Numbered from the stretch's first letter, positions 38,100 to 48,060 are shown. The stretch: 64,000 bases of DNA from Sphingobacteriales bacterium (GCA_018262795.1 JADFDM010000002.1:248001-312000); one strand, 5' to 3'. Made by a program: numbers and translations. The notes: generated by a model not told the origin, from the letters alone.

Positions 38100-39229
38100 A
38101 ATGATTGTATGGCTTGTGCAAGATTAAGCACTTCTTCCTCAGTATTAAAACTATGAATACAAATCCGCACCCGCTCCTCCCCTTGTGGCACAGTGGGATA
38201 TTTGATAGGCCGCACGTCAAATCCTGTTGACCGCAACTTCTCCGTAAACTGAATAACGGCATCGTTGCCCGGCACCACCAGCGATTGAATAGGCGTAAGG
38301 CTATCGAGCAAGAGGTATTTACCCTCTGCCATATTATTTCGCAACAAGGCCACTAAGCGAAAGAGGTTTTCTCTCTTTGCATTAACTGCTTCTGTGGAAA
38401 GATATTGAAAAGCCACCCGCAAATAAGCTAATGCATAAAATGGCAAAGCGGTAGAATAAATAAAAGGGCGGCAGTAGTTGACTAAGAAATCTTTCAGCGG
38501 TTCGCGGCACAGCACTACGGCCCCTTGCCCCCCAATGGCTTTCCCGAAAGTATGAATTCGCGCCAGGCATTTATCCGCCAGCCCTTCAGTTAGTATTCGC
38601 CCCGCTCCCCTCTTTCCCATAATTCCGGTGGCATGTGCTTCGTCCACGATTAAACCGGCATCCATTTTTTCGCACAGGGCAGCGATTTCATTTAATGGCG
38701 CAAAGTCGCCCTCCATCGAGTAAACTGATTCTATCACTACATACTTCAGGCCGGTAGCGGCATTCAGCTTCTCCTCCAAATCATTCCAATCATTATGCCT
38801 GAATGCAGTTCCATCAGCTTTGCTTGCACGAATGCCATCGTGAATGCTGGCGTGCACTAATTCGTCATAAATAATAGTATCGCCTCGGTACGGAAGCGAG
38901 CACAGCAAGCCGTAATTAGCGGTGTAGCCCGAATTGAAAAGAAGAGCCGTGGGCGATTGATGATAAGCGGCCAGAAAGGTTTCTAAATCCTCGGCATACT
39001 TTGAATTGCCCGAAAGCAAGCGCGACCCCGTGCTGCCAAAAGGGAAATCGGCCTGTTGCTTTAGCGCTGCCCAAAACATTTCTCTTAGCTGTTCATCGCA
39101 AGCAAAACCCAAATAATCGTTCGATGTAAAATCAATGAGAGGCTCCCTCACTTTCAAACTGCGGAAATTGTGTTCGCTTTTCCGTTGCTGAATTTTAGAA
39201 AGCAAGTGCTGCTGAATGGAATGGCTCAT
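38096..39229 (-). CDS. bioF: 8-amino-7-oxononanoate synthase
   Basis: The 377-residue PLP enzyme condenses pimeloyl-thioester with alanine. FTSNDYLGFA and GSTGSRLLSG are typical, DEAHATGIMG binds PLP, and the PLP Lys is in HTFGKAIGG. Its start shares a base with the end of bioB. No bioC or bioH was found, so pimeloyl-thioester must be supplied from elsewhere. Confidence 0.95.
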   Translation of the reverse strand: MSHSIQQHLLSKIQQRKSEHNFRSLKVREPLIDFTSNDYLGFACDEQLREMFWAALKQQADFPFGSTGSRLLSGNSKYAEDLETFLAAYHQSPTALLFNSGYTANYGLLCSLPYRGDTIIYDELVHASIHDGIRASKADGTAFRHNDWNDLEEKLNAATGLKYVVIESVYSMEGDFAPLNEIAALCEKMDAGLIVDEAHATGIMGKRGAGRILTEGLADKCLARIHTFGKAIGGQGAVVLCREPLKDFLVNYCRPFIYSTALPFYALAYLRVAFQYLSTEAVNAKRENLFRLVALLRNNMAEGKYLLLDSLTPIQSLVVPGNDAVIQFTEKLRSTGFDVRPIKYPTVPQGEERVRICIHSFNTEEEVLNLAQAIQSL

Positions 39230-40218
39230 TACTCCTGTAGCGCTTCCGACTTTTCCAACTTAAAAGAATCGCGAGGGGTTAAGCCCAATAGTTCAAACAT
39301 TTCACTATCAGCATCACAACCGGGGTTTGGAGTAGTTAATAATTTCTCTCCGGAAAAAATAGAATTAGCCCCTGCCAAAAAACAAAGAGCCTGCTGTTCG
39401 TAGCTCATTTCATTTCGGCCTGCCGATAAGCGCACCATCGCCTTGGGCATCAGGATGCGGGCAGTGGCAATCATGCGCACTACTTCCCACACCTTCACTC
39501 GCGGCAAATCGCCCAAGGGAGTTCCCTCTACGGGCACTAAAGCATTCACCGGTACCGATTCGGGGTGCGCCTTGCGGGTAGCCAGCGTGTGCAACAGTTT
39601 TATGCGGTCGTCATCTGACTCGCCCAAGCCGATAATACCTCCACAACAAACACTCAATCCGGCCTTTTCTACATTATCCAATGTTTTCAAACGGTCGCCA
39701 TAGGTGCGGGTAGTAATCACATTGCCGTAGTATTCCTCCGAAGTGTCGAGATTATGATTGTAAGCATACAGGCCGGCTTCCTTCAAGCGCTTGGCCTGTT
39801 CTTCGGTGAGCATACCCAGCGTACAACAAACCTCCAGACCGAGAGTATTGACCCCCTTTACCATTTCAATCATTTTATCGAAATCGGAATTGTCGCGCAC
39901 ATTACGCCAAGCGGCCCCCATACAAAAGCGAGTAGAGCCGCTGTTCTTAGCATCCAGCGCACTTCCTATCACGTCCTCATACGACAACAGTTTCTCGGCC
40001 TCTACGGCAGTGTCGTAACGGGACGACTGCGAGCAGTAGGAACAATCCTCCTGGCAGCCACCGGTTTTCACCGAAAGCAAAGTACACACCTGCACCTCAC
40101 CTGTGGCTTGGTATTTCTTATGCACTTCTCCGGCTCTACTAATAAGTTGCAAAATGGGGGTATCGTATATCTCCCTAATTTCCTCAATCGTCCAGTTGTT
40201 TCTAATATCGTTTGTCAT
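39229..40218 (-). CDS. bioB: biotin synthase
   Basis: The 329-residue radical-SAM enzyme inserts sulfur into dethiobiotin. The 4Fe-4S motif CxxxCxxC is in [11 protein letters not shown], and further Cys ligands and the Arg in VRLSAGR near residue 265 serve the 2Fe-2S cluster. It is the first gene of bioBFDA; the promoter probably lies about 240 bp upstream. Confidence 0.97.
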   Translation of the reverse strand: MTNDIRNNWTIEEIREIYDTPILQLISRAGEVHKKYQATGEVQVCTLLSVKTGGCQEDCSYCSQSSRYDTAVEAEKLLSYEDVIGSALDAKNSGSTRFCMGAAWRNVRDNSDFDKMIEMVKGVNTLGLEVCCTLGMLTEEQAKRLKEAGLYAYNHNLDTSEEYYGNVITTRTYGDRLKTLDNVEKAGLSVCCGGIIGLGESDDDRIKLLHTLATRKAHPESVPVNALVPVEGTPLGDLPRVKVWEVVRMIATARILMPKAMVRLSAGRNEMSYEQQALCFLAGANSIFSGEKLLTTPNPGCDADSEMFELLGLTPRDSFKLEKSEALQE

Positions 40219-40460
40219 AGTCAGTAGTTGGCCACAAATATAATCGGGCTGATGAAAAAATCTACATCAGGCATTTCACTAATCACCGTAAACAGAGGAT
40301 AAATACTATTAGGCACCGTGCTGCCTCCCCAGTTTCTAAAGCCTTTGCACCACGTGTGTGCATCCTGAGCAGCATCGGTGATAGTGATCCTTTTCGATTT
40401 CCAATCTCTGTGATTCCATCTTCACTATTCAATTATAATCAGTAATATTGCTCGTATTAT

Positions 40461-40496
40461 CAAAAATACAACATTGTATTACCAATGAGCGACAAA
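40461..40496 (-). promoter_or_regulatory. candidate promoter of bioBFDA
   Basis: On the minus strand TTTG (40493-40496) and TATTTTTG (40461-40468) match the Bacteroidota boxes with a 24-bp spacer, one more than usual. Transcription would start about 240 bases before bioB. Confidence 0.45.
40465..40480. promoter_or_regulatory. 16-bp palindrome over the bio promoter, candidate operator
   Basis: AATACAA-CA-TTGTATT is a perfect 7-bp inverted repeat with a 2-bp spacer. It overlaps the minus-strand -7 box, as a repressor site would. It does not match the E. coli BirA box in length or spacing. It could also serve the divergent DUF2249 gene. Confidence 0.45.
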
Positions 40497-40525
40497 ACTA
40501 TTTTCATACCCTAAATTAAATTGCC

Positions 40526-41278
40526 ATGGATAATAAAGTACAGTTAGAAGAGTTGGACATGCGGGTGTTTATCCCAATTGAAAGACACAAGAAATTAATA
40601 CAGCTTTTTAAGGAATTGCCGGTAGATGAAAGTTTCATCTTCATCAATGATCACGACCCGATCCCGCTCTATTATGAGTTCCGATCTATTTATGGAGATG
40701 TGGTGGGATGGGAATATCTCAATCGCGGAGGAAGAGAATGGAAAGTGAAAGTAACTCGCACCGAAGCCTCTCAAGGCAGAGAATTTACAGATATTTCTAC
40801 CCTGCTCGACCTTCGCAAAGCCGATGAAAAAGAATGGAAGCAAATCGTATTTCACCGGTACGGCATGATGGAGCAAGGCGACACCATGGAGATTATCTCT
40901 GCGGAAGAACCCAAAGAAATTCACGCCATTTTTGTAAACAAATTCGAAGGGCAACATTCCTGGATTTACAAAAAGCAAGAGCCTAATGAATATGTGGTGC
41001 ATGTCACTAAAAAAGTAAAAAGCGGCTTAGGCGATGATGGCTTCTCGGTAGTCAATGAATATGATCTGCGACCTTTTCCTCCGGCAGAACGCCATGAAAT
41101 GTTTTATAAAGCCTTTGCCGATATAAAACCGGGAGAAGCATTTGAGTTTTTCAACGACCACGATCCCTTGCCGCTTTACTATCAAATGGAAGCAGAAAGT
41201 AAAGCCCCTTTCAAATGGGAATACATTGAAAAAGGGCCGGAGCAATGGAAAGTCAGAGTGATCAAAACAAAAGCGTAA
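40526..41278 (+). CDS. triple DUF2249-domain protein
   Basis: The 250-residue protein has two clear DUF2249 domains (about 12-80 and 178-248), each with DLRPFPPAERH- or DMRVFIPIERH-like start, NDHDP and W..... WKV(K/R)V. The middle part (about 90-165) shows a weaker third copy with GDTMEII, P and WIYK. DUF2249 domains are often found with hemerythrin proteins and denitrification or NO-response genes. Here a hemerythrin-domain gene is convergent and separated by a bidirectional terminator, which supports a shared role in redox or NO biology as inference. Confidence 0.85.
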   Translation: MDNKVQLEELDMRVFIPIERHKKLIQLFKELPVDESFIFINDHDPIPLYYEFRSIYGDVVGWEYLNRGGREWKVKVTRTEASQGREFTDISTLLDLRKADEKEWKQIVFHRYGMMEQGDTMEIISAEEPKEIHAIFVNKFEGQHSWIYKKQEPNEYVVHVTKKVKSGLGDDGFSVVNEYDLRPFPPAERHEMFYKAFADIKPGEAFEFFNDHDPLPLYYQMEAESKAPFKWEYIEKGPEQWKVRVIKTKA

Positions 41279-41280
41279 TA

Positions 41281-41313
41281 AAAAAAAGGGAACCAACATG
41301 GCTCCCTTTTTTT
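41281..41313. terminator. bidirectional intrinsic terminator
   Basis: A-tract, stem GGGAACC/GGCTCCC (one mismatch) with a 5-nt loop, then T-tract, between two convergent genes. It can serve both strands. Confidence 0.85.
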
Positions 41314-41342
41314 ATGCTCGCGCATAGGCGATTTATCTTTGA

Positions 41343-41879
41343 TTAATCATTTGCGAGTTGAGCAATTTCATCGAAATCATATCCTGCTCTCGCCAATGCT
41401 CGCCTCGCAGACTCTATAGCGATAGGAGCCGGATTGGGAGGGTGAACAGGCACTTCTTCCGTATTGGCTAATTGCGCTAAAAGTTCCTGCGTTTGTCCTT
41501 GGGTCAATGCCTCGCAAACATCGTATAATCCCCCCGGCCCTTCTTCCGCCAGGTTGTGTTTCTCTAAAATGTGTCGAATCACTTTTATTAAAGAGGTAGT
41601 AGGCGGTGGCACCATTAAGGCAGTCAGCGCTCCATGTTCCACCCGGTATCGCGGAACGAGCGCCTGCGTCACAGTCTCGTTCGCCTTTTTTGCTGCAGGG
41701 AAAAGGGTTTTCTCCTCCATTTTAATATGCCGCAATAATCGAGTTCGGAATATGTGATAATAATTCATGTCAATTTCATCCGGCTGCGCGGTCGCTCTGT
41801 TCAACAACTCCTCAATGTATTGATGATCTTCTGCGAAAAATTGATACAAGGGTTTGTTCATGGTTTTCTTTTTGGGCAA
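41343..41879 (-). CDS. hemerythrin (HHE) domain protein
   Basis: The 178-residue helical protein shows the iron-ligand pattern of hemerythrin HHE domains: DHQYIEELL near the N-terminus, RLLRHIKMEEKTLFP, EHGALTALM and ILEKHNLAEEG. These His and Glu residues bind a di-iron centre that can bind oxygen or NO. The C-terminal 45 residues (ARRALARAGYDFDEIAQL) are helical. It ends 65 bases from the DUF2249 gene on the opposite strand. Confidence 0.85.
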   Translation of the reverse strand: MPKKKTMNKPLYQFFAEDHQYIEELLNRATAQPDEIDMNYYHIFRTRLLRHIKMEEKTLFPAAKKANETVTQALVPRYRVEHGALTALMVPPPTTSLIKVIRHILEKHNLAEEGPGGLYDVCEALTQGQTQELLAQLANTEEVPVHPPNPAPIAIESARRALARAGYDFDEIAQLAND

Positions 41880-41952
41880 TCAATAATTTCTTGTGTCCTC
41901 TCTTTTTTACCGTATCGTTTTCTCTTCGCTCAAAATTGATTTTTTCTCAGCC

Positions 41953-43056
41953 TCAGGGCTTCGTGCTTTGTATTGTTCTCTTGACCCTTTTATCTACCAT
42001 CCACATCATTAACCAGTATATAAGTAATAAGAGCGGGTATAGAATTATAACCAAAAAGGTGTAGCCATGATACTTCCCCGCATTTTCACCAATGGCGCTA
42101 TCTATAAGCCCGAAGGAAAGCATAAAGCCGATTAAAATTAAAAATGGAATTACAAGGCTGCCTGCAATAAGCACCCACGAATTCTTTTTTGTCGGCTCGC
42201 TCTTTCGATATTTTTTGAGGCTAATAAAGTGGAAGAACATCAATAGCAATGCAATGAGGAGAGTGATGCCCACCGGCCCAAGGGCAATCATCACTTTGGC
42301 TAAAACAGTGATTGGGGGGCTATAATCAATTTCAAAATAGTCCGCAGGGATTTGGGTGAAATGCCACACCGCAATACTGTTTATATTCCCGCTACTCGGA
42401 GCGCCCAGATTTGAAGTTAATAACGCAGGGCAAGCAGTAGCGTTCAACGTTATTTCCAACGAATCAAAAGATTTCCAATTTCTTGCCGGTGAGAGTGAAT
42501 AACGAAAACTGTACTGCTTCACCCACTTAGAAATATCCGTCCAAGCCTTCGCGATATATTCAACTCGAATAGTGTGTTCTCCTTTGGCTAAGTCAATCTC
42601 GAAATACTTTAAGTCACTCAGTTTATACACGGTTCCTGAATTTTTTTTCCAAGAAATCACAACCTTTTCTTCTTGTCCTTCTCTTGCTGACGAGACGAAC
42701 GAATTGGAGAATTTTGAAAAAGGAGTGTTGGCAGTGGTCGTATATTCAGCAGGGATTTGGAGGAGTTCAATCTTTTGACCATCCACCCATACTTTGAAAT
42801 CACCTTGATAATCCTCCGCATGAAAAAGTAAAGGAATCTGTTCTCCGGCCGTATCCGTTTTGATAAAATATTCAATCACATAAGAAGCGGTTTTGAAATC
42901 CTTGTCAATTTGCAGCGCTATATTTTCTTTAAGAATGGCAATATCTCTACTTGAGAAAGCTGAACTGGATAAGGTTCCCGGCTTAATGGGAGATGCCATG
43001 TTTGCCTCACATAGCTGCGTGATTAAAAACAAAAGAATGGTGAGTATCTGTTTCAT
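41953..43056 (-). CDS. membrane protein with large extracytoplasmic domain
   Basis: The 367-residue protein has a signal peptide (residues 1-18), a beta-rich domain to about residue 245, and three hydrophobic segments at about 250-275, 292-320 and 326-350, ending in a basic tail. No catalytic motif is seen. I do not recognise the family. The layout, a periplasmic beta domain with a C-terminal membrane part, is that of some Bacteroidota envelope proteins. Confidence 0.6.
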   Translation of the reverse strand: MKQILTILLFLITQLCEANMASPIKPGTLSSSAFSSRDIAILKENIALQIDKDFKTASYVIEYFIKTDTAGEQIPLLFHAEDYQGDFKVWVDGQKIELLQIPAEYTTTANTPFSKFSNSFVSSAREGQEEKVVISWKKNSGTVYKLSDLKYFEIDLAKGEHTIRVEYIAKAWTDISKWVKQYSFRYSLSPARNWKSFDSLEITLNATACPALLTSNLGAPSSGNINSIAVWHFTQIPADYFEIDYSPPITVLAKVMIALGPVGITLLIALLLMFFHFISLKKYRKSEPTKKNSWVLIAGSLVIPFLILIGFMLSFGLIDSAIGENAGKYHGYTFLVIILYPLLLLIYWLMMWMVDKRVKRTIQSTKP

Positions 43057-43218
43057 TACAATGTATGATCACGTGGGGTCGTGAAAATAGCACAATTAAG
43101 GACGAACGACTACTGAATGCACTCGTTTTTAGGGCAGCTCATTATTAGCGGGAGCGGGGAACTGAAATTAAAGGGAAGTATCGGATCGTGATTTTTTTCC
43201 CGTATTCGTGAAGCCCGA

Positions 43219-45009
43219 TTAATCATTCAACTTCAATACAGCAATAAAGGCCTCTTGCGGCACTTCTACTTTACCGAACTGGCGCATCTTTTTCTTGCCT
43301 TTCTTTTGCTTTTCGAGGAGTTTGCGTTTGCGGGAAATATCGCCTCCGTAACACTTGGCGGTTACATCTTTGCGCATGGCAGAGATGTTTTCGCGGGCAA
43401 TTATTTTTGCTCCAATAGCCGCCTGCACCGGAATCATAAACATTTGCCGAGGGATCAGTTCTTTGAGCTTTTCACACATCTTTCGCCCAAAGTCCTCGGC
43501 TTTGGATCGGTGTATCATAGCACTGAAAGCATCCACCTGCTCGGCATTCAAAAGAATATCAAGTTTCACTAAATCTCCTGCTCTATAATCTATTGTGTGA
43601 TAGTCAAATGAAGCATAACCGCGCGAAATTGACTTTAAACGATCGTAGAAGTCAAAAACAATCTCTGCCAAGGGCATTTCAAACACCAATTCCACTCTAT
43701 CTTCGGTCAAATAATTTTGGTTAATAAGAATACCCCGCTTATCCATACAAAGCGTCATAATGGTTCCGATATACTCCGGTTTGGTGATTACCTGCGCACG
43801 GATGTAAGGCTCTTCAATTCGTTCAATCCGCTGTACTTCGGGCATGTCGGCCGGGTTGTGAATGGTTAAATGCTCTCCATTGGTCAGGTAGGCTTCATAA
43901 CTTACCTGCGGCACGGTGGTCAGGATGGTCATGTCATATTCGCGCTCTAAGCGCTCTTGCACAATTTCTAAATGCAGCAGCCCGAGAAAACCACAACGAA
44001 AGCCAAAGCCGAGAGCAATTGATGTTTCCGGCTCAAATACCAGAGAGGCATCGTTGAGTTGTAACTTCTCCAATGAATCGCGCAAGCCGGAGTAATCATC
44101 ATTATCCATCGGGTAAATACCGGCAAATACCATTGGCTTCACATCTTCAAAACCATGAATAGCCTCCTTGCATGGGTTATTGGCCAAAGTGATAGTATCC
44201 CCCACCTTAATTTCCTTGGCATTCTTGATGCCCGTAATAATGTACCCCACATCACCGGTCTTCACTTCATTTCTCGGTTCCAAATCAAAACGAAGAATAC
44301 CTACTTCATCGGCCACATACATCGCTTTGGTATTCACAAACTTTACCGTATCGCCTTTCCTTATCGCTCCATCTAAAATTCTGTAATAAGCAATGACCCC
44401 TCTAAAGGGATTGAACATAGAATCGAAGATAAGGGCGCGCAAAGGAGCATCGGGGTTTCCCTTAGGGGCAGGGAGGCGATTAATAATGGCATCAAATATC
44501 TTCTCCACTCCTTCACCCGTTCTGCCGGAAGCATGGATAATATCTTTGCGTTCGCAGCCCACTAATTGCATCATCTGCTCTTCTACCTGCTCGGGGTTCG
44601 CCCCCGGCATATCAATTTTATTCACTACCGGAATAATGGTCAGCCCCTGATCGAGTGCCAAATAAAGGTTTGAAATAGTTTGTGCTTGAATTCCCTGCGA
44701 AGCATCTACGAGGAGCAATGCTCCTTCGCAAGCGGCAAGGGAGCGCGAAACCTCATAACTAAAGTCCACGTGACCGGGCGTATCAATCAGGTTGAGCACA
44801 TATTTTTTCCCTTGATAAGGAAAATCCATTTGGATAGCATGACTCTTAATGGTGATGCCGCGTTCTCTCTCCAAGTCCATACTATCCAGCACGGTATCCA
44901 TCATCTTTCTTTCGGTGATGGTTTTGGTAGTTTCGATCAAGCGGTCTGCTAATGTTGACTTACCGTGATCAATATGTGCTATAATGCAGAAATTGCGAAG
45001 GTTTTCCAT
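43219..45009 (-). CDS. lepA: elongation factor 4
   Basis: The 596-residue GTPase back-translocates stalled ribosomes. The G1 motif AHIDHGKST follows the start, DTPGHVDF is G3 and NKIDMPG is G4; the C-terminal part with [16 protein letters not shown] is LepA-specific. I use the ATG at 45009 (MENLRNF), seven codons inside the longest frame. Confidence 0.97.
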   Translation of the reverse strand: MENLRNFCIIAHIDHGKSTLADRLIETTKTITERKMMDTVLDSMDLERERGITIKSHAIQMDFPYQGKKYVLNLIDTPGHVDFSYEVSRSLAACEGALLLVDASQGIQAQTISNLYLALDQGLTIIPVVNKIDMPGANPEQVEEQMMQLVGCERKDIIHASGRTGEGVEKIFDAIINRLPAPKGNPDAPLRALIFDSMFNPFRGVIAYYRILDGAIRKGDTVKFVNTKAMYVADEVGILRFDLEPRNEVKTGDVGYIITGIKNAKEIKVGDTITLANNPCKEAIHGFEDVKPMVFAGIYPMDNDDYSGLRDSLEKLQLNDASLVFEPETSIALGFGFRCGFLGLLHLEIVQERLEREYDMTILTTVPQVSYEAYLTNGEHLTIHNPADMPEVQRIERIEEPYIRAQVITKPEYIGTIMTLCMDKRGILINQNYLTEDRVELVFEMPLAEIVFDFYDRLKSISRGYASFDYHTIDYRAGDLVKLDILLNAEQVDAFSAMIHRSKAEDFGRKMCEKLKELIPRQMFMIPVQAAIGAKIIARENISAMRKDVTAKCYGGDISRKRKLLEKQKKGKKKMRQFGKVEVPQEAFIAVLKLND

Positions 45010-45108
45010 AGAGGGCGCGAAGATATGCAAAGTTTTCAGCCTCCCACCACCGCATTTCTTCTATTTTTAATTGTTGGTGTTACAACAATATATAGCTACC
45101 TTTCCAAA

Positions 45109-45507
45109 GTGAAAAAACTTTCTCTCTTACTTATTCCCCTCCTTCTTTTCATCGGCTCTGTGAAAGCCGGCTGGACTTTAGAATTCTGCCAACGCGATAG
45201 CAGTGGAATTTGCTTAGGCAAAAGCGATTTGTTTTTATGGAACGGGGAGAAAACGCAGGTCATTCTAATGCTTCGGAATGAGGCGGGCATGAGTATTCCT
45301 AAAATGGAAATCAAGATATTTGACATGAAAACCGACCAGAGCGGAGAAATATATGCAGACCTTCATGTGTATGCCCGGGCAGAATGGAAACAGGTCTCCA
45401 AGCGGATATACTTTGTAAAGCCCGGCTACTACAAAGTGGAGATATACGATGAGAAGATGAATCGGTTAACAGAGGGCTATATGACCATCAGCGACCGGGA
45501 AAATTGA
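45109..45507 (+). CDS. small secreted protein, paralogue of the 18772 product
   Basis: From the GTG at 45109 the product has 132 residues with a signal peptide (KKLSLLLIPLLLFIGSVKA). The mature part, LEFCQRDSSGICLG to PGYYKVEIYDE, is similar to the product at 18772-19167 across its length, including two Cys and the DSSGIC motif. An in-frame ATG at 45025 would add 28 residues that overlap the lepA promoter region and put a hydrophobic stretch before the signal peptide. Function unknown. Confidence 0.6.
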   Translation: MKKLSLLLIPLLLFIGSVKAGWTLEFCQRDSSGICLGKSDLFLWNGEKTQVILMLRNEAGMSIPKMEIKIFDMKTDQSGEIYADLHVYARAEWKQVSKRIYFVKPGYYKVEIYDEKMNRLTEGYMTISDREN

Positions 45508-45508
45508 A

Positions 45509-46261
45509 CTACTTCCTCTTTCGGTACAGTCGGTAATACAAATACATTATTCCGGGAATTAGAATAAATGAAATGCGAAAGGCATTGGAGGTATTCATGT
45601 ATTCCGGGTAGAGGATATAGAAAATAGCAAGTGCGGCAAGAAATATAGCCATTCCCCAGAACAGCACCTGAGCTCCAAGTGTTTCGTAAAAGGTTTTGCG
45701 CTGTTTGATTGGCAGGATAGTTTCAGAGATATTGCTTTCTCGTGCGGTTACTTCGGAACTTTCTATACTACCTTCTGACTCTGTAAGATTCTCTTGAGCA
45801 GTTCCCATACTACTCGCTGCCGACTGAAAGGATTCTTTAAAAGCGAGGAACGCTTCTTTATCTGACCGATCATCGGTTATCTTCCACACCTCTCCGTCAA
45901 AAAAAGTCAATTCGAGAAAGTTATATTCCTTTAAAGATCGGTTCAGGTCGCTCCCCACTTTGAAGTATTTAATTTCTGCCCAAGTCTTTTGATGGAGGCT
46001 GTGCTTGTTGCCTAAAGTAGTAACAACCGTTCGGGAGACTCCGCTTTCATCTATTGCATATTCCGCTTTCCCTGAAAACCGCAGGGCCAGTATTATCATC
46101 GGAACCATGAAGGCAATCGTACCAATTACTACACTTGCTCCGAGCATTAAGGAAATAAATAGACCTCCTCCTCCCGCTGACATCATCAGTAGAACCAGCA
46201 CGGTGTTATTCTTTAGTATATGGGCAGAGGTAATAAATGTGGTGCGAGGCATGCTCATCAT
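45509..46261 (-). CDS. membrane protein of unknown function
   Basis: The 250-residue protein has two N-terminal transmembrane segments (about 20-60), a soluble PH-like middle part of about 65-145 (KTWAEIKYFKVG, NFLELTFFDGEVWKI), a Ser/Glu-rich linker, and two C-terminal membrane segments (about 198-243). The middle part resembles bacterial PH-like or YcxB-like domains, but weakly. Its start overlaps the upstream gene by four bases. Confidence 0.55.
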   Translation of the reverse strand: MMSMPRTTFITSAHILKNNTVLVLLMMSAGGGGLFISLMLGASVVIGTIAFMVPMIILALRFSGKAEYAIDESGVSRTVVTTLGNKHSLHQKTWAEIKYFKVGSDLNRSLKEYNFLELTFFDGEVWKITDDRSDKEAFLAFKESFQSAASSMGTAQENLTESEGSIESSEVTARESNISETILPIKQRKTFYETLGAQVLFWGMAIFLAALAIFYILYPEYMNTSNAFRISFILIPGIMYLYYRLYRKRK

Positions 46262-47877
46262 TGTTTAACTACTCGAATAGTCTGATGAGCGAAAGGGTTC
46301 ATTATTTCTACAAAATAAACTCCCTTTTCAAGGTTAGAAGTGCCGATGGTGCAATTTGAAAAAAAATCATCTTCTCGAAGTAATTTGCCGGAGATGTCAA
46401 ATAACCGCCAATGCGCGTTTGATGCGGGGTATGACTCACTTCTTATCCGGATATAATCCGAAATGGGATTCGGGACAGCAGCAAAGTCCTCCTCTTCCTT
46501 TCCATCAACAATACTGTTCACCACCGGTGGGTGATATTCCGCTACAAACAAATCATTTCCATCCGCATAATGGAGTGCAATATTGCCAAAGGTGCAGGTG
46601 TGAATATAGTAGCCGCAGAGCGCCACATTGCCATTGGGTTTTACTGCTACCCCCAATCCGCAATCGGTGTTCTCCCCTCCTGCTTTATCAATCCACCTCA
46701 AATTGCCGTCCGGGTCGTAGCTCACAATAAAAATATCGCGATCGGCTCCGGTGATGGTGTGCCCGCTAAAGGTAGTAGATACCTGAAAAACTCCGGTGGC
46801 AAACACGTTATTGGAAGCATCGGTAGTTACGCCATATCCAACATCTAATTGCAATCCCTTTCCGGCTCTCACCCACAAATTATTCCCCGCTGAATCATAC
46901 TTAGCTACAAAAACATCATTGTAGTCGTAATAAGTCACTTGATTAGTTCCGAAACTGGCAATTCCGGCAAAGTAACCGGTCATGATGGGATTCCCTTCTC
47001 CATCTACCGTAACTGCATTTCCGGCATCCTCATAATTACTTCCGGCTGTGTTCAGCCATTTTATGTTTCCGTCATTATCTAAGCGAGCTAAGAAAATGTC
47101 GTAACTGGGGGAATTAGACGAAACCGTAGCATTCCCCATACTGAAATTTGAGCCAAAGAAGCCGGTCACGTAAAAGGAGTTTTGCCGATCATGTGCAAGG
47201 CCAGAAATCAGGTTGGCATTATTCCCTTGTGTGGACTTGGCCCATTGCAACTGGCCGTTGTTATTGTATTTACAAAAGAAGGATTCTGTAAAAAGGTTGG
47301 GAGTGGTGAGATGAGTAGTGTCAAACAACATATTGCTTTCGTAAGAGCCTGCTGCATAAATATTCCCTTGGGCATCTAAGTCCAATGAACTCACATAATC
47401 GAAATTAGAGCCACCACCCGATTTCACCCAAATCAAATTGCCACTCAAATCATATTTGGCAACAAAAGCATCTGCTTCTCCTTTCCCCAGCAACAGGGTA
47501 TTCTCAAACCAAGCCGTATCGGTAAAATACCCCCCCACATACAAATAGCCGTTGAAATATCGGATAACATTCCCCTGATCGTTCTCATCACCGCCAGCGG
47601 TTTTCAACCAAACCAAATTTCCCGCAGCATCGTATTTCACAATGACCACATCATATACCCCTTTGCCTTGATAAATAGTTCCCGAAAAATTTCCCATGCC
47701 CGCTAAGTTGCCGGTGAGGTACACATTCCCGGCCTCATCTACCGCTACGCTATTCGCAACTTCGTTCCCAATCCCGCCTTCTCCTTTAGCCCAAACGTAA
47801 TTCTGGGAAAAGGAAAAACAAGTAGAGCCGAGAAAAAGACAAAGTGGTATAAATCGCAAAAACAGAGAGGTAAACAT
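46258..47877 (-). CDS. SBBP-type beta-propeller protein with T9SS sorting domain
   Basis: The 539-residue protein has a signal peptide (residues 1-24). About eight repeats with GNVYLTG, VAKYDSAGN and GG patterns form an SBBP-like beta-propeller at about 30-450. The C-terminal 75 residues (VPNPISDYIRI, LFDISGKLL, GVYFVEI) form a type A T9SS sorting domain, so it should be exported by the type IX system and attached to the cell surface or released. Ligand unknown. No other T9SS genes are in the window. Confidence 0.85.
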   Translation of the reverse strand: MFTSLFLRFIPLCLFLGSTCFSFSQNYVWAKGEGGIGNEVANSVAVDEAGNVYLTGNLAGMGNFSGTIYQGKGVYDVVIVKYDAAGNLVWLKTAGGDENDQGNVIRYFNGYLYVGGYFTDTAWFENTLLLGKGEADAFVAKYDLSGNLIWVKSGGGSNFDYVSSLDLDAQGNIYAAGSYESNMLFDTTHLTTPNLFTESFFCKYNNNGQLQWAKSTQGNNANLISGLAHDRQNSFYVTGFFGSNFSMGNATVSSNSPSYDIFLARLDNDGNIKWLNTAGSNYEDAGNAVTVDGEGNPIMTGYFAGIASFGTNQVTYYDYNDVFVAKYDSAGNNLWVRAGKGLQLDVGYGVTTDASNNVFATGVFQVSTTFSGHTITGADRDIFIVSYDPDGNLRWIDKAGGENTDCGLGVAVKPNGNVALCGYYIHTCTFGNIALHYADGNDLFVAEYHPPVVNSIVDGKEEEDFAAVPNPISDYIRIRSESYPASNAHWRLFDISGKLLREDDFFSNCTIGTSNLEKGVYFVEIMNPFAHQTIRVVKQ

Positions 47878-48036
47878 TTCTTCAAAGCAAAGAAATTCAA
47901 CCGACTATTTATTGCATTTGCAGAAGAAATTGCAGAGGATTGAGCAGATAACAGACAGGCTCTGTTCATAAACCTCCATTCTATCCACACTTTAGTAAAT
48001 TTAATCCACACCTCTTTAAAACCTTGTCGTTATCTG

Positions 48037-48044
48037 TATTTTTG
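48037..48044 (+). promoter_or_regulatory. candidate -7 box of pyrG
   Basis: TATTTTTG matches TAnnTTTG and lies 17 bases upstream of the pyrG ATG. The -33 element is weak (TTTA at 48015-48018, 18-bp spacing). Confidence 0.4.
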
Positions 48045-48060
48045 TGAAACCCCTTTATAA

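Larger units (their letters stand above)
40219..40525. other. bioB leader and divergent promoter region
   Basis: The region lies between divergent bioB and the DUF2249 gene. A minus-strand open frame of 61 codons ends at TGA 40221-40223, two bases before the bioB ATG; its product-like text includes CKGFRNWGGSTVPNS. It has no ATG, GTG or TTG near its 5' end, so I do not call it a gene. The promoter and palindrome are listed separately. Confidence 0.5.

Noticed and set aside
40465-40480. Classical BirA box
   Set aside because: The BirA box has 9-bp arms with a 14-16 bp spacer; this palindrome has 7-bp arms and a 2-bp spacer.
44965-45108. Longer N-terminus of the secreted protein at 45109
   Set aside because: It overlaps lepA and places the signal peptide inside the protein.
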